The translations under genes and the position numbers were made by a program. A DNA stretch of 64,000 bases. It comes from Kiritimatiellota bacterium B12222 (lineage in GTDB: Bacteria > Verrucomicrobiota > Kiritimatiellia > SS1-B-03-39 > UBA6053). How positions within the stretch are numbered: the first letter of the stretch is position 1; every line of letters starts with the position of its first letter. Of this stretch, positions 34,682 through 43,656 are shown piece by piece. Under the pieces are notes generated by a model. That model ran no database searches and had not been told where the DNA came from. It worked only from the letters and a program-made list of their open reading frames with translations. The stretch is taken from contig CP120722.1 of the NCBI GenBank assembly GCA_029719485.1, positions 1,240,001-1,304,000 on the forward strand, given 5' to 3'.

Positions 34682-36268
34682 ATGAAACCGAATATCGTAT
34701 TGATTTTGAATGATGACATGGGGTACTCCGATTTGGGCTGTTACGGCGGAGAGACGTTGACTCCCCATTTAGATAAGCTAGCGCAGGGTGGTTTGCGCTA
34801 CACACAGTTTTACAATACCGCGCGTTGTTGTCCATCACGGGCATCATTGTTGACGGGGCTGTATCCGCATCAAGCGGATGTGGGGCATATGATGGGTGAT
34901 GACGATATTGACGGCTATTTGGGTAACCTGAGTCACAATGCGGTCACCATTGCAGAAGCGCTTAAAACGGGTGGCTACAAAACGTATATGTCTGGGAAGT
35001 GGCATGTGACACATCATGTGAACGATGGAGACCAAACGAATTGGCCGCGTCAACGGGGCTTTGATGATTTCTTTGGATTTTTGCATGGGGCTGCCAATTA
35101 TTATCAACCCATTGCCCTCATGCGCAACAACACGCCACTGGACATGGCGGATCAACCTAAAGAATTCTTTTTTACGGATGCGATTTCAGACGAGGCGGTT
35201 CGTCAGTTGAATGCCCACGCGGCTGAAGATTCTGGGCAACCTTTTTTTCAATATGTGGGCTATACCGCACCCCATTGGCCCTTGCATGCGCACGAAGAAG
35301 ATATTGCCAAATACAAAGGTCGTTTTGATGTGGGTTGGGATCAACTTCGTAAGGAACGTTTAGAACGTATGGTTGACTTGGGATTGATTCAAGCGGACTG
35401 GGATTTATCAGAGCGGGACGAGACGGTGCCGCCCTGGGAAGAGGCGTCGGATAAGGAGTGGGAGGCGCGTCGTATGGAAGTGTATGCGGCACAAATCGAT
35501 CGGATGGATCAGGGGATTGGACGTATTCTCAAAGCCTTGGAAGCCAATGGCCAGTTGGAAAATACCTTGATTGTATTTTTGGCTGACAACGGGGGCTGTG
35601 CGGAAGAAATGAATGAAAAGAGTTTGGAACAGTTTCGTGGGCGCTCTGCGACTTTAACCACTCGGGATGGTAAACCGGTGCGCTGTGGAAATCGTCCTGA
35701 GGTGGTGCCGGGACCTGAAGATACCTATGCCAGTTATGGCCGCTCATGGGCGAACGTTTCGAATACGCCGTTTCGCTATTACAAACATTGGGTGCACGAA
35801 GGAGGCATTGCCACGCCTTTGATTATGCACTGGCCGGTAGGAATTGCGGCGCGGGGAGAATTGCGTCATCAGGCCGCGCAGTTGCCTGATATCATGGCGA
35901 CATTTCTGGACGTGTCGGGCACAGTTTATCCTGAACAATATGCAGGCCGGGATATTCAGCCTTTAGAAGGAGTGGCAATGGTGCCAACGTTTGGAGATGC
36001 ACCGCACGCGCGCGAGGTACTGTACTGGGAACACGAAGGCAATCGGGCGGTACGCAAAGGTAAATGGAAATTGGTCAGCCGTCATCCTGGAGACTGGGAG
36101 CTTTATGACATGGAGGCGGGGCGCACGGAGACGCAAAACCTTGCGACTGAATTTCCTGAAATTGTGGCAGAATTGACCCTGCTCTACGGAGAATGGGCTG
36201 AGAGAATTAAGGTGATGCCCTGGGAAGAGTTGCAGGCCATTCGCAGGGAAAGGTACACGAAATTCTAG
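34682..36268 (+). CDS. Type I sulfatase (formylglycine-dependent)
   Basis: 528 residues from the ATG after AGGAGG (another ATG precedes it directly). Metal-binding LILNDDMGYSD, and the formylglycine motif C49-C50-P51-S52-R53 followed by ASLLTGLYPH, then GKWH and later FLADNGG. So Cys49 should be converted to formylglycine by a maturase. Sulfatases of this type desulfate algal or animal polysaccharides, glycans or alkyl sulfates. No signal peptide is seen from this start, unusual for a polysaccharide sulfatase; an upstream TTG frame through the repeat would add a hydrophobic stretch. Family sure, substrate unknown. Confidence 0.93.
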   Translation: MKPNIVLILNDDMGYSDLGCYGGETLTPHLDKLAQGGLRYTQFYNTARCCPSRASLLTGLYPHQADVGHMMGDDDIDGYLGNLSHNAVTIAEALKTGGYKTYMSGKWHVTHHVNDGDQTNWPRQRGFDDFFGFLHGAANYYQPIALMRNNTPLDMADQPKEFFFTDAISDEAVRQLNAHAAEDSGQPFFQYVGYTAPHWPLHAHEEDIAKYKGRFDVGWDQLRKERLERMVDLGLIQADWDLSERDETVPPWEEASDKEWEARRMEVYAAQIDRMDQGIGRILKALEANGQLENTLIVFLADNGGCAEEMNEKSLEQFRGRSATLTTRDGKPVRCGNRPEVVPGPEDTYASYGRSWANVSNTPFRYYKHWVHEGGIATPLIMHWPVGIAARGELRHQAAQLPDIMATFLDVSGTVYPEQYAGRDIQPLEGVAMVPTFGDAPHAREVLYWEHEGNRAVRKGKWKLVSRHPGDWELYDMEAGRTETQNLATEFPEIVAELTLLYGEWAERIKVMPWEELQAIRRERYTKF

Positions 36269-36286
36269 CCCCAATTTCAGCCAATT

Positions 36287-37285
36287 TTATTGGCTTTGTG
36301 CATCGAGAAATTTTTGTAGGGGCGCGATGAATCGAGGGAAATCTTCGATGTGGGGGAGGTGTCCGATGCCTTCAATTTCTACCAATTCGGATTGGGGGAT
36401 AGTGGCTTGAGCTTCACGTCCGAGTTGTGGGTAATTGCCCAGTTGAGCGGCTAATTCGGGGGAAGCTGCGGCACGTCCGATGGCGGTGCGATCGCGTTGT
36501 CCGATGATGAGCAGGGTGGGGACTTTGATGTCTTTAAATTCGTGGACCACGGGTTGGGTGATGATCATGTCGAAGGTGAGGGCTTGGTTCCAGGCCATGA
36601 CGGGATAGTCCTCACTGTCAATAAATTGTCCGAGCAACTCCACCCAAGGATCGTATTCAGGTTCCCATTGATTGTCGTAATAGAATTTGAGTTGGTAGGC
36701 GCGAATGCCTTCGGTGGTCTTGCCTAATTCTTGTTGGTAGGCGACGTCGATGGGGGTGTAGGGGACCCCTTTGCTGAGCCAGTCTTCGAGTCCAATGGGA
36801 TTTTCGAGAATGAGGGCAGTGGTGTTTTCAGGGAAGAGAAGTGCGTAGCGACTGGCTACCATGCCGCCCATGGAATGACCTAAAATGAAGGACTGTTCGA
36901 TATCGAGCGACGCGAGTAAGGCGCGGGTGTTGGTGGCGAGTTGATGCAGGCTAAATTGATAATGCTCAGGTTTGGACGATTTCCCAAAGCCAATTTGATC
37001 GGGCATGATGACCCGATAGCCTGCTTGAGATAAGGCTTGGGCCGTGGTTTCCCAGTAGGCACCTGAGAAGTTTTTGCCGTGCAATAGGACGATGGTGCCC
37101 TTGGGTTCTCCAACCGCTGGGAGGTCCATGTAAATCATTTCTAAGGGTTGTTGTTGGCTCTCGAAAGAAAAGGTTTGTACCTGGAAGGGGTACTCAAAAT
37201 TTTCGAGGCGCACACCGTCGGCATGGAGATGTGGGGTGACTAAAAGCAGGCCGAATATCGCGGAAAAGAGTGTAGAAATTTTCAT
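36287..37285 (-). CDS. Secreted alpha/beta hydrolase
   Basis: 332 residues. Signal peptide 1 to about 22 (LHADG). Hydrolase motifs: oxyanion region VLLHGKNFSG, nucleophile elbow GHSMGG, acid in IGQRDRTA and catalytic His in GIGHLPHIE. Probably a periplasmic esterase or peptidase; the substrate is unknown. Converges on the sulfatase with an 18-bp gap holding an AGCCAA/TTGGCT hairpin. Confidence 0.88.
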   Translation of the reverse strand: MKISTLFSAIFGLLLVTPHLHADGVRLENFEYPFQVQTFSFESQQQPLEMIYMDLPAVGEPKGTIVLLHGKNFSGAYWETTAQALSQAGYRVIMPDQIGFGKSSKPEHYQFSLHQLATNTRALLASLDIEQSFILGHSMGGMVASRYALLFPENTTALILENPIGLEDWLSKGVPYTPIDVAYQQELGKTTEGIRAYQLKFYYDNQWEPEYDPWVELLGQFIDSEDYPVMAWNQALTFDMIITQPVVHEFKDIKVPTLLIIGQRDRTAIGRAAASPELAAQLGNYPQLGREAQATIPQSELVEIEGIGHLPHIEDFPRFIAPLQKFLDAQSQ

Positions 37286-37361
37286 GATTGTAAACTACAG
37301 CGGAATTGAGATTGGTCAACCCGTGGGGGAAAGAAGCTTGAAGTTACCGGGGGCTGTTAGT

Positions 37362-37406
37362 GATGAGGGATTACGTGGTGACGCCGCTGAGGGTCATAGG
37401 CAGGAA
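37362..37406. repeat. Dispersed repeat, copy 1 (3' of GH113-like gene)
   Basis: 45 bp (GATGAGGGATTACG... to ...GGCAGGAA) matching copy 2 at 38507-38551 at 37 of 45 positions. It ends 13 bases from the stop of the GH113-like gene. Confidence 0.8.
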
Positions 37407-37418
37407 CACCTGTGTCAC

Positions 37419-38441
37419 TTAAGAGCGGTCTTTGCGTCCATACCATTCCTGCATAATTTTGGCTGCGGGTTTTCCATCAAGAATGAAGCCTTTGTCTCCG
37501 GCAGGATCATCGCGAAACCAGGGGCGGTCATTTTGTTCATCCCATTTCCACCAATACATTCCCATCCACCAAGGTTCCTCCCAGAAGGTTCGAAAGATGG
37601 CCTCTAGGAATTGGGCCTGTTCTCCCCCGTCATATCCACCGGGATTGTCCCATCCGTAGGGTTTGCGGGTGGCACCGGCTGTGGAGCAACATCCAATTTC
37701 TCCAAAGTAATAGGGTTTTCCGTAGAGCCCTGCGATTCTACGGTGATGTTGTTTCATTTCTTGCAAATTGGTGACCATTTCTTCTATGCTGCTTCCAGCC
37801 CGATTAGACACGGGATGATAAAAGCTGGTTCCCAGAGAATCCAAATCGAACCACCAATGATGGGGTGTTGTCAGTTGTTTTTCGAAATTTGCGCCTGGGG
37901 TGTGACTGCTGGTGAGGTGTCCATTGAAAGCGCTGCGTGCGGCGGAGACCACTTCTTTCCATTGGGTGTTAAAGTCCACTATGTTATCCAGCTCACTGTC
38001 CAGACCGTAGGCTTCGCAACCGGCCCGAGTGGCTAATCTCGCATAATGCAGTGTGCGTTGGGTCATGCTTTCGAACCAGCGGCTACAATGGGTGACTGGT
38101 TTACCCGGAATGATCTGTGTGTCGGCTGGAAATCGAATATGAATCCGTTGGGTTCCGTCCCAACATTCGAGCATGGGGCGAAGCTGAACTTTCATCCCTT
38201 GCTGGTGAATATAGTCAATGATGTCGCGAATCTCATCATCTGCAGGGGTGATTGCAAAATCTCTGAATTGCCGTCCGCTAGCGTAGCTTTCTTGCAATAC
38301 GGTTACGACCAGACATACCCATTCGATATTTAGAGTCGCCATTTTATCGACTTGCGCTTGGGCATTGGCGCTGCTGTAGTAGCCGTTGGGTGCGTAAAAT
38401 CCAAAAGTCATGCCGCGGTGAAACGGGGAGGTCGTGGTCAT
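37419..38441 (-). CDS. GH113-like glycoside hydrolase
   Basis: 340 residues, TIM-barrel type, without signal peptide. Features of GH113/endo-beta-mannanase-like enzymes: KVQLRPMLECW for the barrel, a candidate acid/base E150 in GLDSELD, and nucleophile E248 in YFGEIGCC, followed by late MGMYWWKWDEQNDRPWF. Activity on beta-mannan or a related glycan is likely but not certain. The gene has a related repeat on each side (37362-37406, 38507-38551). Its neighbour sulfatase and DUF1961 suggest a glycan-use setting. Confidence 0.8.
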   Translation of the reverse strand: MTTTSPFHRGMTFGFYAPNGYYSSANAQAQVDKMATLNIEWVCLVVTVLQESYASGRQFRDFAITPADDEIRDIIDYIHQQGMKVQLRPMLECWDGTQRIHIRFPADTQIIPGKPVTHCSRWFESMTQRTLHYARLATRAGCEAYGLDSELDNIVDFNTQWKEVVSAARSAFNGHLTSSHTPGANFEKQLTTPHHWWFDLDSLGTSFYHPVSNRAGSSIEEMVTNLQEMKQHHRRIAGLYGKPYYFGEIGCCSTAGATRKPYGWDNPGGYDGGEQAQFLEAIFRTFWEEPWWMGMYWWKWDEQNDRPWFRDDPAGDKGFILDGKPAAKIMQEWYGRKDRS

Positions 38442-38506
38442 GATGAATTAAGTGGTATATTATAGGTTTAGTTGTCGGGTTGTGGGGGGAGGAGCTCTAT
38501 GTTGTT

Positions 38507-38602
38507 GATGGGAGATTACGCGGCGTGGCCGCTGAGGGTCACAGACAGGAATCATGCCTACGCCTACGGCGTGCAAGTTCGGCAGACAGGAGTCTGTGTT
38601 AC
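38507..38602. repeat. Dispersed repeat, copy 2, with small hairpin
   Basis: GATGGGAGATTACG... to ...GACAGGAA (38507-38551), 37 of 45 positions shared with copy 1, extended by about 50 bases holding a CAGAC-AGGA-GTCTG hairpin. Overlaps the 3' end of nadK. Copies lie in direct orientation on both sides of the GH113-like gene. Confidence 0.8.
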
Positions 38603-39462
38603 TCTACGCTGCTACCGCGCCAGTGGAGTTTATTGCGGAGGACTTCCCAGTAATTGTAGTCGGGCATTTGAAGCAGTTCGGCTTTGAGGGCGCAAAATTT
38701 GGTTTTGAGGGTGGCGCCGGGGACCATTTCCAGCATGGGTTGGCCGTCGCAGGCGAGGACCAATGATTTGGAGTGGGGGGCCAATCGAATGTCCAGTTCA
38801 GAGTTGCCGGCGAGCACGACGGGGCGGACGGTCATAGAATGGGGACAGATGGGGCTGAGGACGAGGCTGTCGGTTTCGGGCGAGAGGATGGGGCCTCCGG
38901 CGGAAAGTGAATGGCCGGTACTTCCGGTGGGGGTGGAGATGATGAGTCCATCGCAGGTGTAGGTTGTGAGTTGTTGTCCATTGACGGACACGTCGAGGTT
39001 GGCGATGTGCGAACTTTTCCCCCAGCTCATGACCACGTCATTCAGCACTCGGGTTTGTTGGGGTTCTTCGCCTGGATTTTGAAAGGTGCATTCGAGCAAC
39101 TGACGTGAAGAGGGCACAAGGTCATCGTTGATCCATGCATCCAACGCTTTGGGCATTTGGTCTTGGGTGACGGAGGTGAGAAACCCTAATTTCCCAAAGT
39201 TAATCCCGAGGAGGGGCAGGGGATGGTCTCCCATTCGTCGTACGGCACTGAGTAAAGTTCCGTCGCCGCCCAAGGTGAGTACTGCATCTGCTTGGCTGAA
39301 TAACTCTTCGCAGGGAAGATAGATTTGGTCTGAATCTATGGGCTGTTCCGTGGTTTCAAATAGCAACTTGATTTCCAGAAGCTTGGCGTGTTGAATCAAC
39401 GCGGGTAACAGCTCTCGGGTACCTGACTTGTCTTCGTTGACGATAACGGCGAGGGTTTTCAT
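38599..39462 (-). CDS. nadK: NAD kinase
   Basis: 287 residues from the ATG at 39462 (the longer ORF passes through the tandem repeat). GGDGT at residues 65-69 is the phosphate donor site, with GINFGKLGFLT and TPTGSTGHSLSAGGP. It makes NADP from NAD with ATP. The start has no purine-rich ribosome site; the GATAGCG tract occupies that position. Follows tlyA by 50 bp, the common tlyA-nadK order. Confidence 0.97.
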   Translation of the reverse strand: MKTLAVIVNEDKSGTRELLPALIQHAKLLEIKLLFETTEQPIDSDQIYLPCEELFSQADAVLTLGGDGTLLSAVRRMGDHPLPLLGINFGKLGFLTSVTQDQMPKALDAWINDDLVPSSRQLLECTFQNPGEEPQQTRVLNDVVMSWGKSSHIANLDVSVNGQQLTTYTCDGLIISTPTGSTGHSLSAGGPILSPETDSLVLSPICPHSMTVRPVVLAGNSELDIRLAPHSKSLVLACDGQPMLEMVPGATLKTKFCALKAELLQMPDYNYWEVLRNKLHWRGSSVE

Positions 39463-39468
39463 TATTTT

Positions 39469-39496
39469 GATAGCGGATAGCGGATAGCGGATAGCG
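39469..39496. repeat. GATAGCG heptanucleotide tract (4 copies)
   Basis: Four perfect tandem heptamers, then GAT GAT, in the 50 bp between tlyA and nadK and directly upstream of the nadK start. A unit change would shift the spacing between any upstream signal and the ATG by seven bases. Confidence 0.95.
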
Positions 39497-39512
39497 GATG
39501 ATGGATGAGACG

Positions 39513-40253
39513 TTAGGCTTCGGGTAATTTCCAGCGGGCGAGGAATTCGACGTTTCCTTTGGGGCCTTTGAGGGGAGAGCGGGCGACGCCACACCAGGTC
39601 CATCCCAGTTTTTCGGTGCCGTAAATGCGAATGTCTTCGACCACGTGTTGGCGGATTTCTTTGTCGACCACCACGCCTTTGCGAAGGTTTTTGGCGCCGG
39701 CTTCAAATTGGGGTTTGATCAGTGAGATGACTTGAGCGCCGGGGAGTAACACCCGGTCGGCCGCGGGCAAAATAAGTTTGAGGGAAATGAAGCTGGTGTC
39801 GATGACGCAAAAGCTGGGGCGGGGGCTGAAATCCGCCGCTTCTAAATATCGGGCGTTGGTTTCTTCCCGCACATCTACCCGATCATCTTGTCGCATGTTC
39901 CAGTGGAGTTGTCCGCGACCTACATCGACGGCATATACTTTCTGTGCACCGTGTTGGAGCATGCAGTCGGTAAATCCACCGGTGCTGGATCCAATATCAA
40001 TAGCGATTACGCCGTCGAGCGGGAGGTCGGGCCATTCGGCGATGGCGCCCATGAGTTTATCTCCCCCACGGCTGACGAAGCGAGGGGGCTGCTCGAGCTC
40101 AAGTTCCACATCGTCTTGAACTGAAAAACCGGGTTTGCTGGCGACCTGTCCGTTGACCCGGATTTTTCCGGCGCGGATGAGGCGTTGGGCTTGTTCACGG
40201 CTGTCGGTGAGTTCGCGGCGATGTACCAAAACATCTAATCGGATTTTGGCCAT
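39513..40253 (-). CDS. tlyA: TlyA-family rRNA 2'-O-methyltransferase
   Basis: 246 residues: N-terminal S4 domain (about 1-60, RLDVLVHRREL and RAGKIRVNGQ), then an FtsJ-like methyltransferase (AIDIGSSTGGFTDCMLQ for SAM; VDVGRGQLHW; SLIKPQFE). TlyA methylates 16S and/or 23S rRNA and may be responsible for capreomycin sensitivity. It stands between the conserved hypothetical and nadK. Confidence 0.95.
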   Translation of the reverse strand: MAKIRLDVLVHRRELTDSREQAQRLIRAGKIRVNGQVASKPGFSVQDDVELELEQPPRFVSRGGDKLMGAIAEWPDLPLDGVIAIDIGSSTGGFTDCMLQHGAQKVYAVDVGRGQLHWNMRQDDRVDVREETNARYLEAADFSPRPSFCVIDTSFISLKLILPAADRVLLPGAQVISLIKPQFEAGAKNLRKGVVVDKEIRQHVVEDIRIYGTEKLGWTWCGVARSPLKGPKGNVEFLARWKLPEA

Positions 40254-40256
40254 GAG

Positions 40257-40961
40257 TTACTTGGTTCCTTCGAAGGGGTTTTCTTGAAGGGCTTTGGGGG
40301 CTTCTAAAATAATGGAGGCAATGAGTGCTTTTTTAAAGGTTTTCTTTTTTTGCAAGTCGAGTCGATTGGTTTTGGTTTGAATGGCCCGAATCGGCTTTAA
40401 CGGAACCACAGGTACGGCCACACTGCTGGAGGAGAGGTCGACCATCATGGAGCGCACATTTTTGAGTGCGTCCTGTTGGAGTCGTGTGCTCAATCCTTCG
40501 CCGATGACTTCGGCCGCTTCTTTTATATCAGAAATTTGTTTAAAGGAGGCCTCCATGTCCATTTCACCGATGGTTGTTTTGGAGGATGCTGTGGGGGTTT
40601 TGTGGGCGTGGATCCCGGCTGCGGGCGCAGGGGGTGCTTGATCGAAATGAATTTTGGGTTGGGGCGCGGGCTTGGCGGGCAGGGGAGGTGGCGGAGGGGC
40701 CGGCCGTGCCGGTTCACCGGCAAGGTTTCTGAGAAAGGTTTCCAAATCGGACGCCGGAGCCGGGGGGGCGACGCGTGTGGGGCTGGGGACGGGTTTGCCT
40801 GTTCGGCGCGCTTCGGCAGCGTCCTTTTCCCGTTTGAGTTTGAGGGCGTTGGCTTTCTCTTGGGCCTGCTTCTTTTGGATAAGGTTGCCGATAAGCCAAA
40901 AGGCTCCCACAGCCAAATAGATGAGGAAGGTAAAGCTGGATTGGGCGAGAGGAAGCGTCAT
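40257..40961 (-). CDS. Conserved floA-linked hypothetical protein
   Basis: 234 residues. N-terminal membrane helix (about 9-27, FLIYLAVGAFWLIGNL), coiled/charged stretch, a Pro/Ala-rich linker and a conserved C-terminal end KKALIASIILEAPKAL. That last block recurs in PVC hypothetical proteins next to floA/nfeD, as here. Function unknown; probably an inner-membrane adaptor. Starts 76 bp after floA; ends 3 bp before tlyA. Confidence 0.78.
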   Translation of the reverse strand: MTLPLAQSSFTFLIYLAVGAFWLIGNLIQKKQAQEKANALKLKREKDAAEARRTGKPVPSPTRVAPPAPASDLETFLRNLAGEPARPAPPPPPLPAKPAPQPKIHFDQAPPAPAAGIHAHKTPTASSKTTIGEMDMEASFKQISDIKEAAEVIGEGLSTRLQQDALKNVRSMMVDLSSSSVAVPVVPLKPIRAIQTKTNRLDLQKKKTFKKALIASIILEAPKALQENPFEGTK

Positions 40962-40996
40962 AAGCGAATAGGGGGATGTGAGGGGGGAGATGCTTG

Positions 40997-41023
40997 CAGG
41001 TCAGGGGAGATTCCCCTGACCTG
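40997..41023. other. Strong intergenic hairpin after floA
   Basis: Perfect 11-bp stem CAGGTCAGGGG / CCCCTGACCTG with a five-base loop, 14 bases after the floA stop on the minus strand. No T run follows in either direction, so it is not a simple terminator. It may stabilise the upstream mRNA or set the level of the downstream genes. Confidence 0.8.
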
Positions 41024-41036
41024 TTTACACGATTCT

Positions 41037-42041
41037 TTAATCCTCTTGATCACCTTCGGCGATGCTTTCGCGCATGGAGGTGTCGGCAAGTACATTTTGC
41101 ATACGGTAGAAATCCATAATGCCCAGATTTCCGGAGCGGAAGGCTTCGGCGATGGCTTGGGGGATTTCGGCTTGGGCTTCAATCACTTTGGATTGCATTT
41201 CCTGAACCCGTGCGCGCATTTCCTGTTCGGCGGCGATGGCCATGGCGCGACGACCTTCGGCTTCGGCCTGGCGCAATTTCTTGTCAGCTTCTGCGCGTTC
41301 CGTTTCCAGCAAGGCGCCAACGTTGGCCACTTCGCGGGTGCCGCTGACTCCGGCCACAGATACGTCTGCAATATCGATGGAGACAATTTCAAATGCGGTA
41401 TTTGCATCTAAACCGGACTGCAACACGCGGCGACTGATGTCGTCTGGATTTTCCAGTACGTGTTTGTAGGTTTCGGAAGATCCGATGGCCGAGACGATGC
41501 CTTGGCCTACACGGGCGATAATGGTTTCTTCCGTTGCACCCCCCACCAGGCGTTGGAGATTGGCGCGAACGGTGACCCGTGCTTTGACCAGCAGGCGAAT
41601 CCCATCTTTAGAAACGGCATCGAGGTAACCGTTGCTTAAATTTTGATCAGGACAATTGATGACCTTGGGGTAAACGGAGGTGCTGACCGCTTCGTGAACA
41701 TCGCGTCCGGCCAAATCGATGGCGGCGGCTTGTTGGAAGGAGAGGTCGATGTTGGCTTTGTCTGCGGCGACCAGGGCGCGCACCACATTCATGACGTTAC
41801 CGCCGGCGAGGTAATGGGCTTCCAAATCGTTGGTGGTCAATTCGAGTCCCGCTTTGACGGCTTGAATCCGGGAGTCGACCACCAGTTTGGTGTTCACTTT
41901 TCGCAGGCTCATGGCCACCAGGGTCATGAGTGGTACTTTGGCTCCAGAGACCAGCGCGCGCACATAAATTTTGATGAAATTGAGTAAGATGGCCAAGATG
42001 ACCAGAATGACGAATGCTAAAATACCGATTACGTAATACAT
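41037..42041 (-). CDS. floA: Flotillin-like protein FloA
   Basis: 334 residues. Short N-terminal membrane hairpin/helix (about 4-25), SPFH-like region ([36 protein letters not shown]) and a Glu/Ala coiled coil ([20 protein letters not shown]). Bacterial FloA organises membrane microdomains and the assembly of membrane complexes. It follows the bactofilin-like gene by 5 bp in an nfeD-floA operon, the canonical partnership. Confidence 0.95.
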   Translation of the reverse strand: MYYVIGILAFVILVILAILLNFIKIYVRALVSGAKVPLMTLVAMSLRKVNTKLVVDSRIQAVKAGLELTTNDLEAHYLAGGNVMNVVRALVAADKANIDLSFQQAAAIDLAGRDVHEAVSTSVYPKVINCPDQNLSNGYLDAVSKDGIRLLVKARVTVRANLQRLVGGATEETIIARVGQGIVSAIGSSETYKHVLENPDDISRRVLQSGLDANTAFEIVSIDIADVSVAGVSGTREVANVGALLETERAEADKKLRQAEAEGRRAMAIAAEQEMRARVQEMQSKVIEAQAEIPQAIAEAFRSGNLGIMDFYRMQNVLADTSMRESIAEGDQED

Positions 42042-42046
42042 AGGAC

Positions 42047-43174
42047 TTATCCTTGGGACTTTTTCAGGGGTGGGGGAAGTTGAATTTTGATGGCGCGTTG
42101 GGAATTACGAAGGCTGATGAGGATGGATCCCATTCCCCAGCAGGAGACCATAAAATACAACGCTCCTCCAATGTAGACTAAGGAGAAGGCACTGTAAAGC
42201 ACCAGCAGACCGATAAACAAGGCCAGGGCCAATTTGCGAAAACTTAAATCTTCTTTTTGGCGTAAAATAATCAGGCCTAAGGCATAGGCGACCACGAGTT
42301 TGCCCATGTAAAATATGAGAGTAGTGATGAGGAGCATGAACACGCCCACGCCCACGCCGATGACGGAGATCATCAATAAGTAAGTACTTAGTGCGCATAC
42401 CAAGATGCCGATGGTGCCTGCCGTCAATGCCGGTTGACGGTGGTGCAGGAGTAGATCGACATTATGTCCGGTAAAACGAGGGAGTACACGTAACATCAAC
42501 AGCCCGATGATGTAGGCACTGATAAATTGGATGCCTTTGATCATCCATTTCAACTGGGTGATGTTTTGTTCGAGTGCAGAGGGTTCTCGCTGTTCGGAGA
42601 GGGCTTTGTTTTCGCCCATGAGCTGAACACCACTGGGGATGGTGAGGTCTTGTTTATTACCGTTGAGCAGATCCCCATGAATGATGGTGCCGGGGAGGAG
42701 TTGAACGTCGCGACTGCGGAGGGTGAGGTCGCCTAAAATTTCACCTTCGATGATGGCAGTGGGCGATTCGATCCAAAGGTCTCCTTCAATTTTCCCTTTG
42801 AGGATAACGCGTTTACCTCCTTGGAGTACGGCATTGCCTTTGATGACGGCATTGGTGTTGACCAATAGATTGCCCACGCTGGTGATGGCGCGTAGATTGC
42901 CATCGATCTCGCCATTGACTTCTAAGAATTCAATCCCCATGAGGCGGGCATCATCTTCGCTGCGGCCGGCGAAGGTGACGTTACGTCCGGCAGCCCAAAG
43001 GTCGTCTTCGAAAACGCCATTGAGGGTGACGTCGTTGGCCACGGCAAAAAAGTCTTGTTGGGCAGTGCCGGTAAAGGTGACGGTTTCTTCGAACAGACGC
43101 CAAGTTTCGGTTTCTACTACTTCGGCACTTGCGCCGCTGAAAGCTAAAAGAATGAGTAGGATAAAAATTTTCAT
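42047..43174 (-). CDS. Membrane protein with bactofilin-like beta-helix
   Basis: 375 residues. Signal peptide (1 to about 17, ASAE), then a repetitive hydrophobic beta-helix region (about 25-190) with bactofilin/polymer-forming-type pattern ([41 protein letters not shown]), then four or so membrane helices (about 230-355) and a short basic tail. It probably places a polymerising domain outside the inner membrane. Start overlaps the small NfeD stop by ATGA. Exact role unknown. Confidence 0.82.
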   Translation of the reverse strand: MKIFILLILLAFSGASAEVVETETWRLFEETVTFTGTAQQDFFAVANDVTLNGVFEDDLWAAGRNVTFAGRSEDDARLMGIEFLEVNGEIDGNLRAITSVGNLLVNTNAVIKGNAVLQGGKRVILKGKIEGDLWIESPTAIIEGEILGDLTLRSRDVQLLPGTIIHGDLLNGNKQDLTIPSGVQLMGENKALSEQREPSALEQNITQLKWMIKGIQFISAYIIGLLMLRVLPRFTGHNVDLLLHHRQPALTAGTIGILVCALSTYLLMISVIGVGVGVFMLLITTLIFYMGKLVVAYALGLIILRQKEDLSFRKLALALFIGLLVLYSAFSLVYIGGALYFMVSCWGMGSILISLRNSQRAIKIQLPPPLKKSQG

Positions 43175-43656
43175 GTCGTTGTATGTTGTGCTGCGCTGAC
43201 CACGATTCTGTTCCCCAGAACTTTGGTTACGGTGAGGGTCGTTCCTTTTTCGATATAAGTTTGTTCCGTGGTGACGTCGATTTTCAGGTCTCCAAAGCGG
43301 GCAAATCCGCCGGGACGTAAATCGGTTTCGGCCACGCCCTGATCTCCAAGGGTTAGCTGATAAGGGTTAGATGAATTTCCGTTGGTTAAGGTGGTTTGTA
43401 GGGAGAAACGTTTTCCCACGCGGGTATCTCCCATTTTAGATAACCAAAAGAGAAAGGCGATCAAGGTGCCGAGGATGAGGCACATGCTGATGAGCAATCC
43501 AACGCCGGTGCCAAATCCTACGAGGGCAAATCCGCAGGCCACCAGGAGGCATACTGCGCCAATGGACCCGACCACTCCTCCGGGAATAAAGACTTCGATG
43601 GTTAACAATAAAAAGGCGATGGCGGTGAAAATTGTAAAATAGAGCACGGGGTTCAT
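43171..43656 (-). CDS. Small NfeD-like protein (NfeD1b type)
   Basis: 161 residues from the ATG overlapping the larger nfeD stop. Three or four membrane helices (about 5-80) and a C-terminal OB-like beta-barrel (about 100-161: GVAETDLRPGGFARFGDL, QTYIEKGTTLTVTKVLGN). Such short NfeD proteins pair with FloA. The protease domain is lacking. Cotranscribed with the large NfeD, the bactofilin-like gene and floA. Confidence 0.88.
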   Translation of the reverse strand: MNPVLYFTIFTAIAFLLLTIEVFIPGGVVGSIGAVCLLVACGFALVGFGTGVGLLISMCLILGTLIAFLFWLSKMGDTRVGKRFSLQTTLTNGNSSNPYQLTLGDQGVAETDLRPGGFARFGDLKIDVTTEQTYIEKGTTLTVTKVLGNRIVVSAAQHTTT

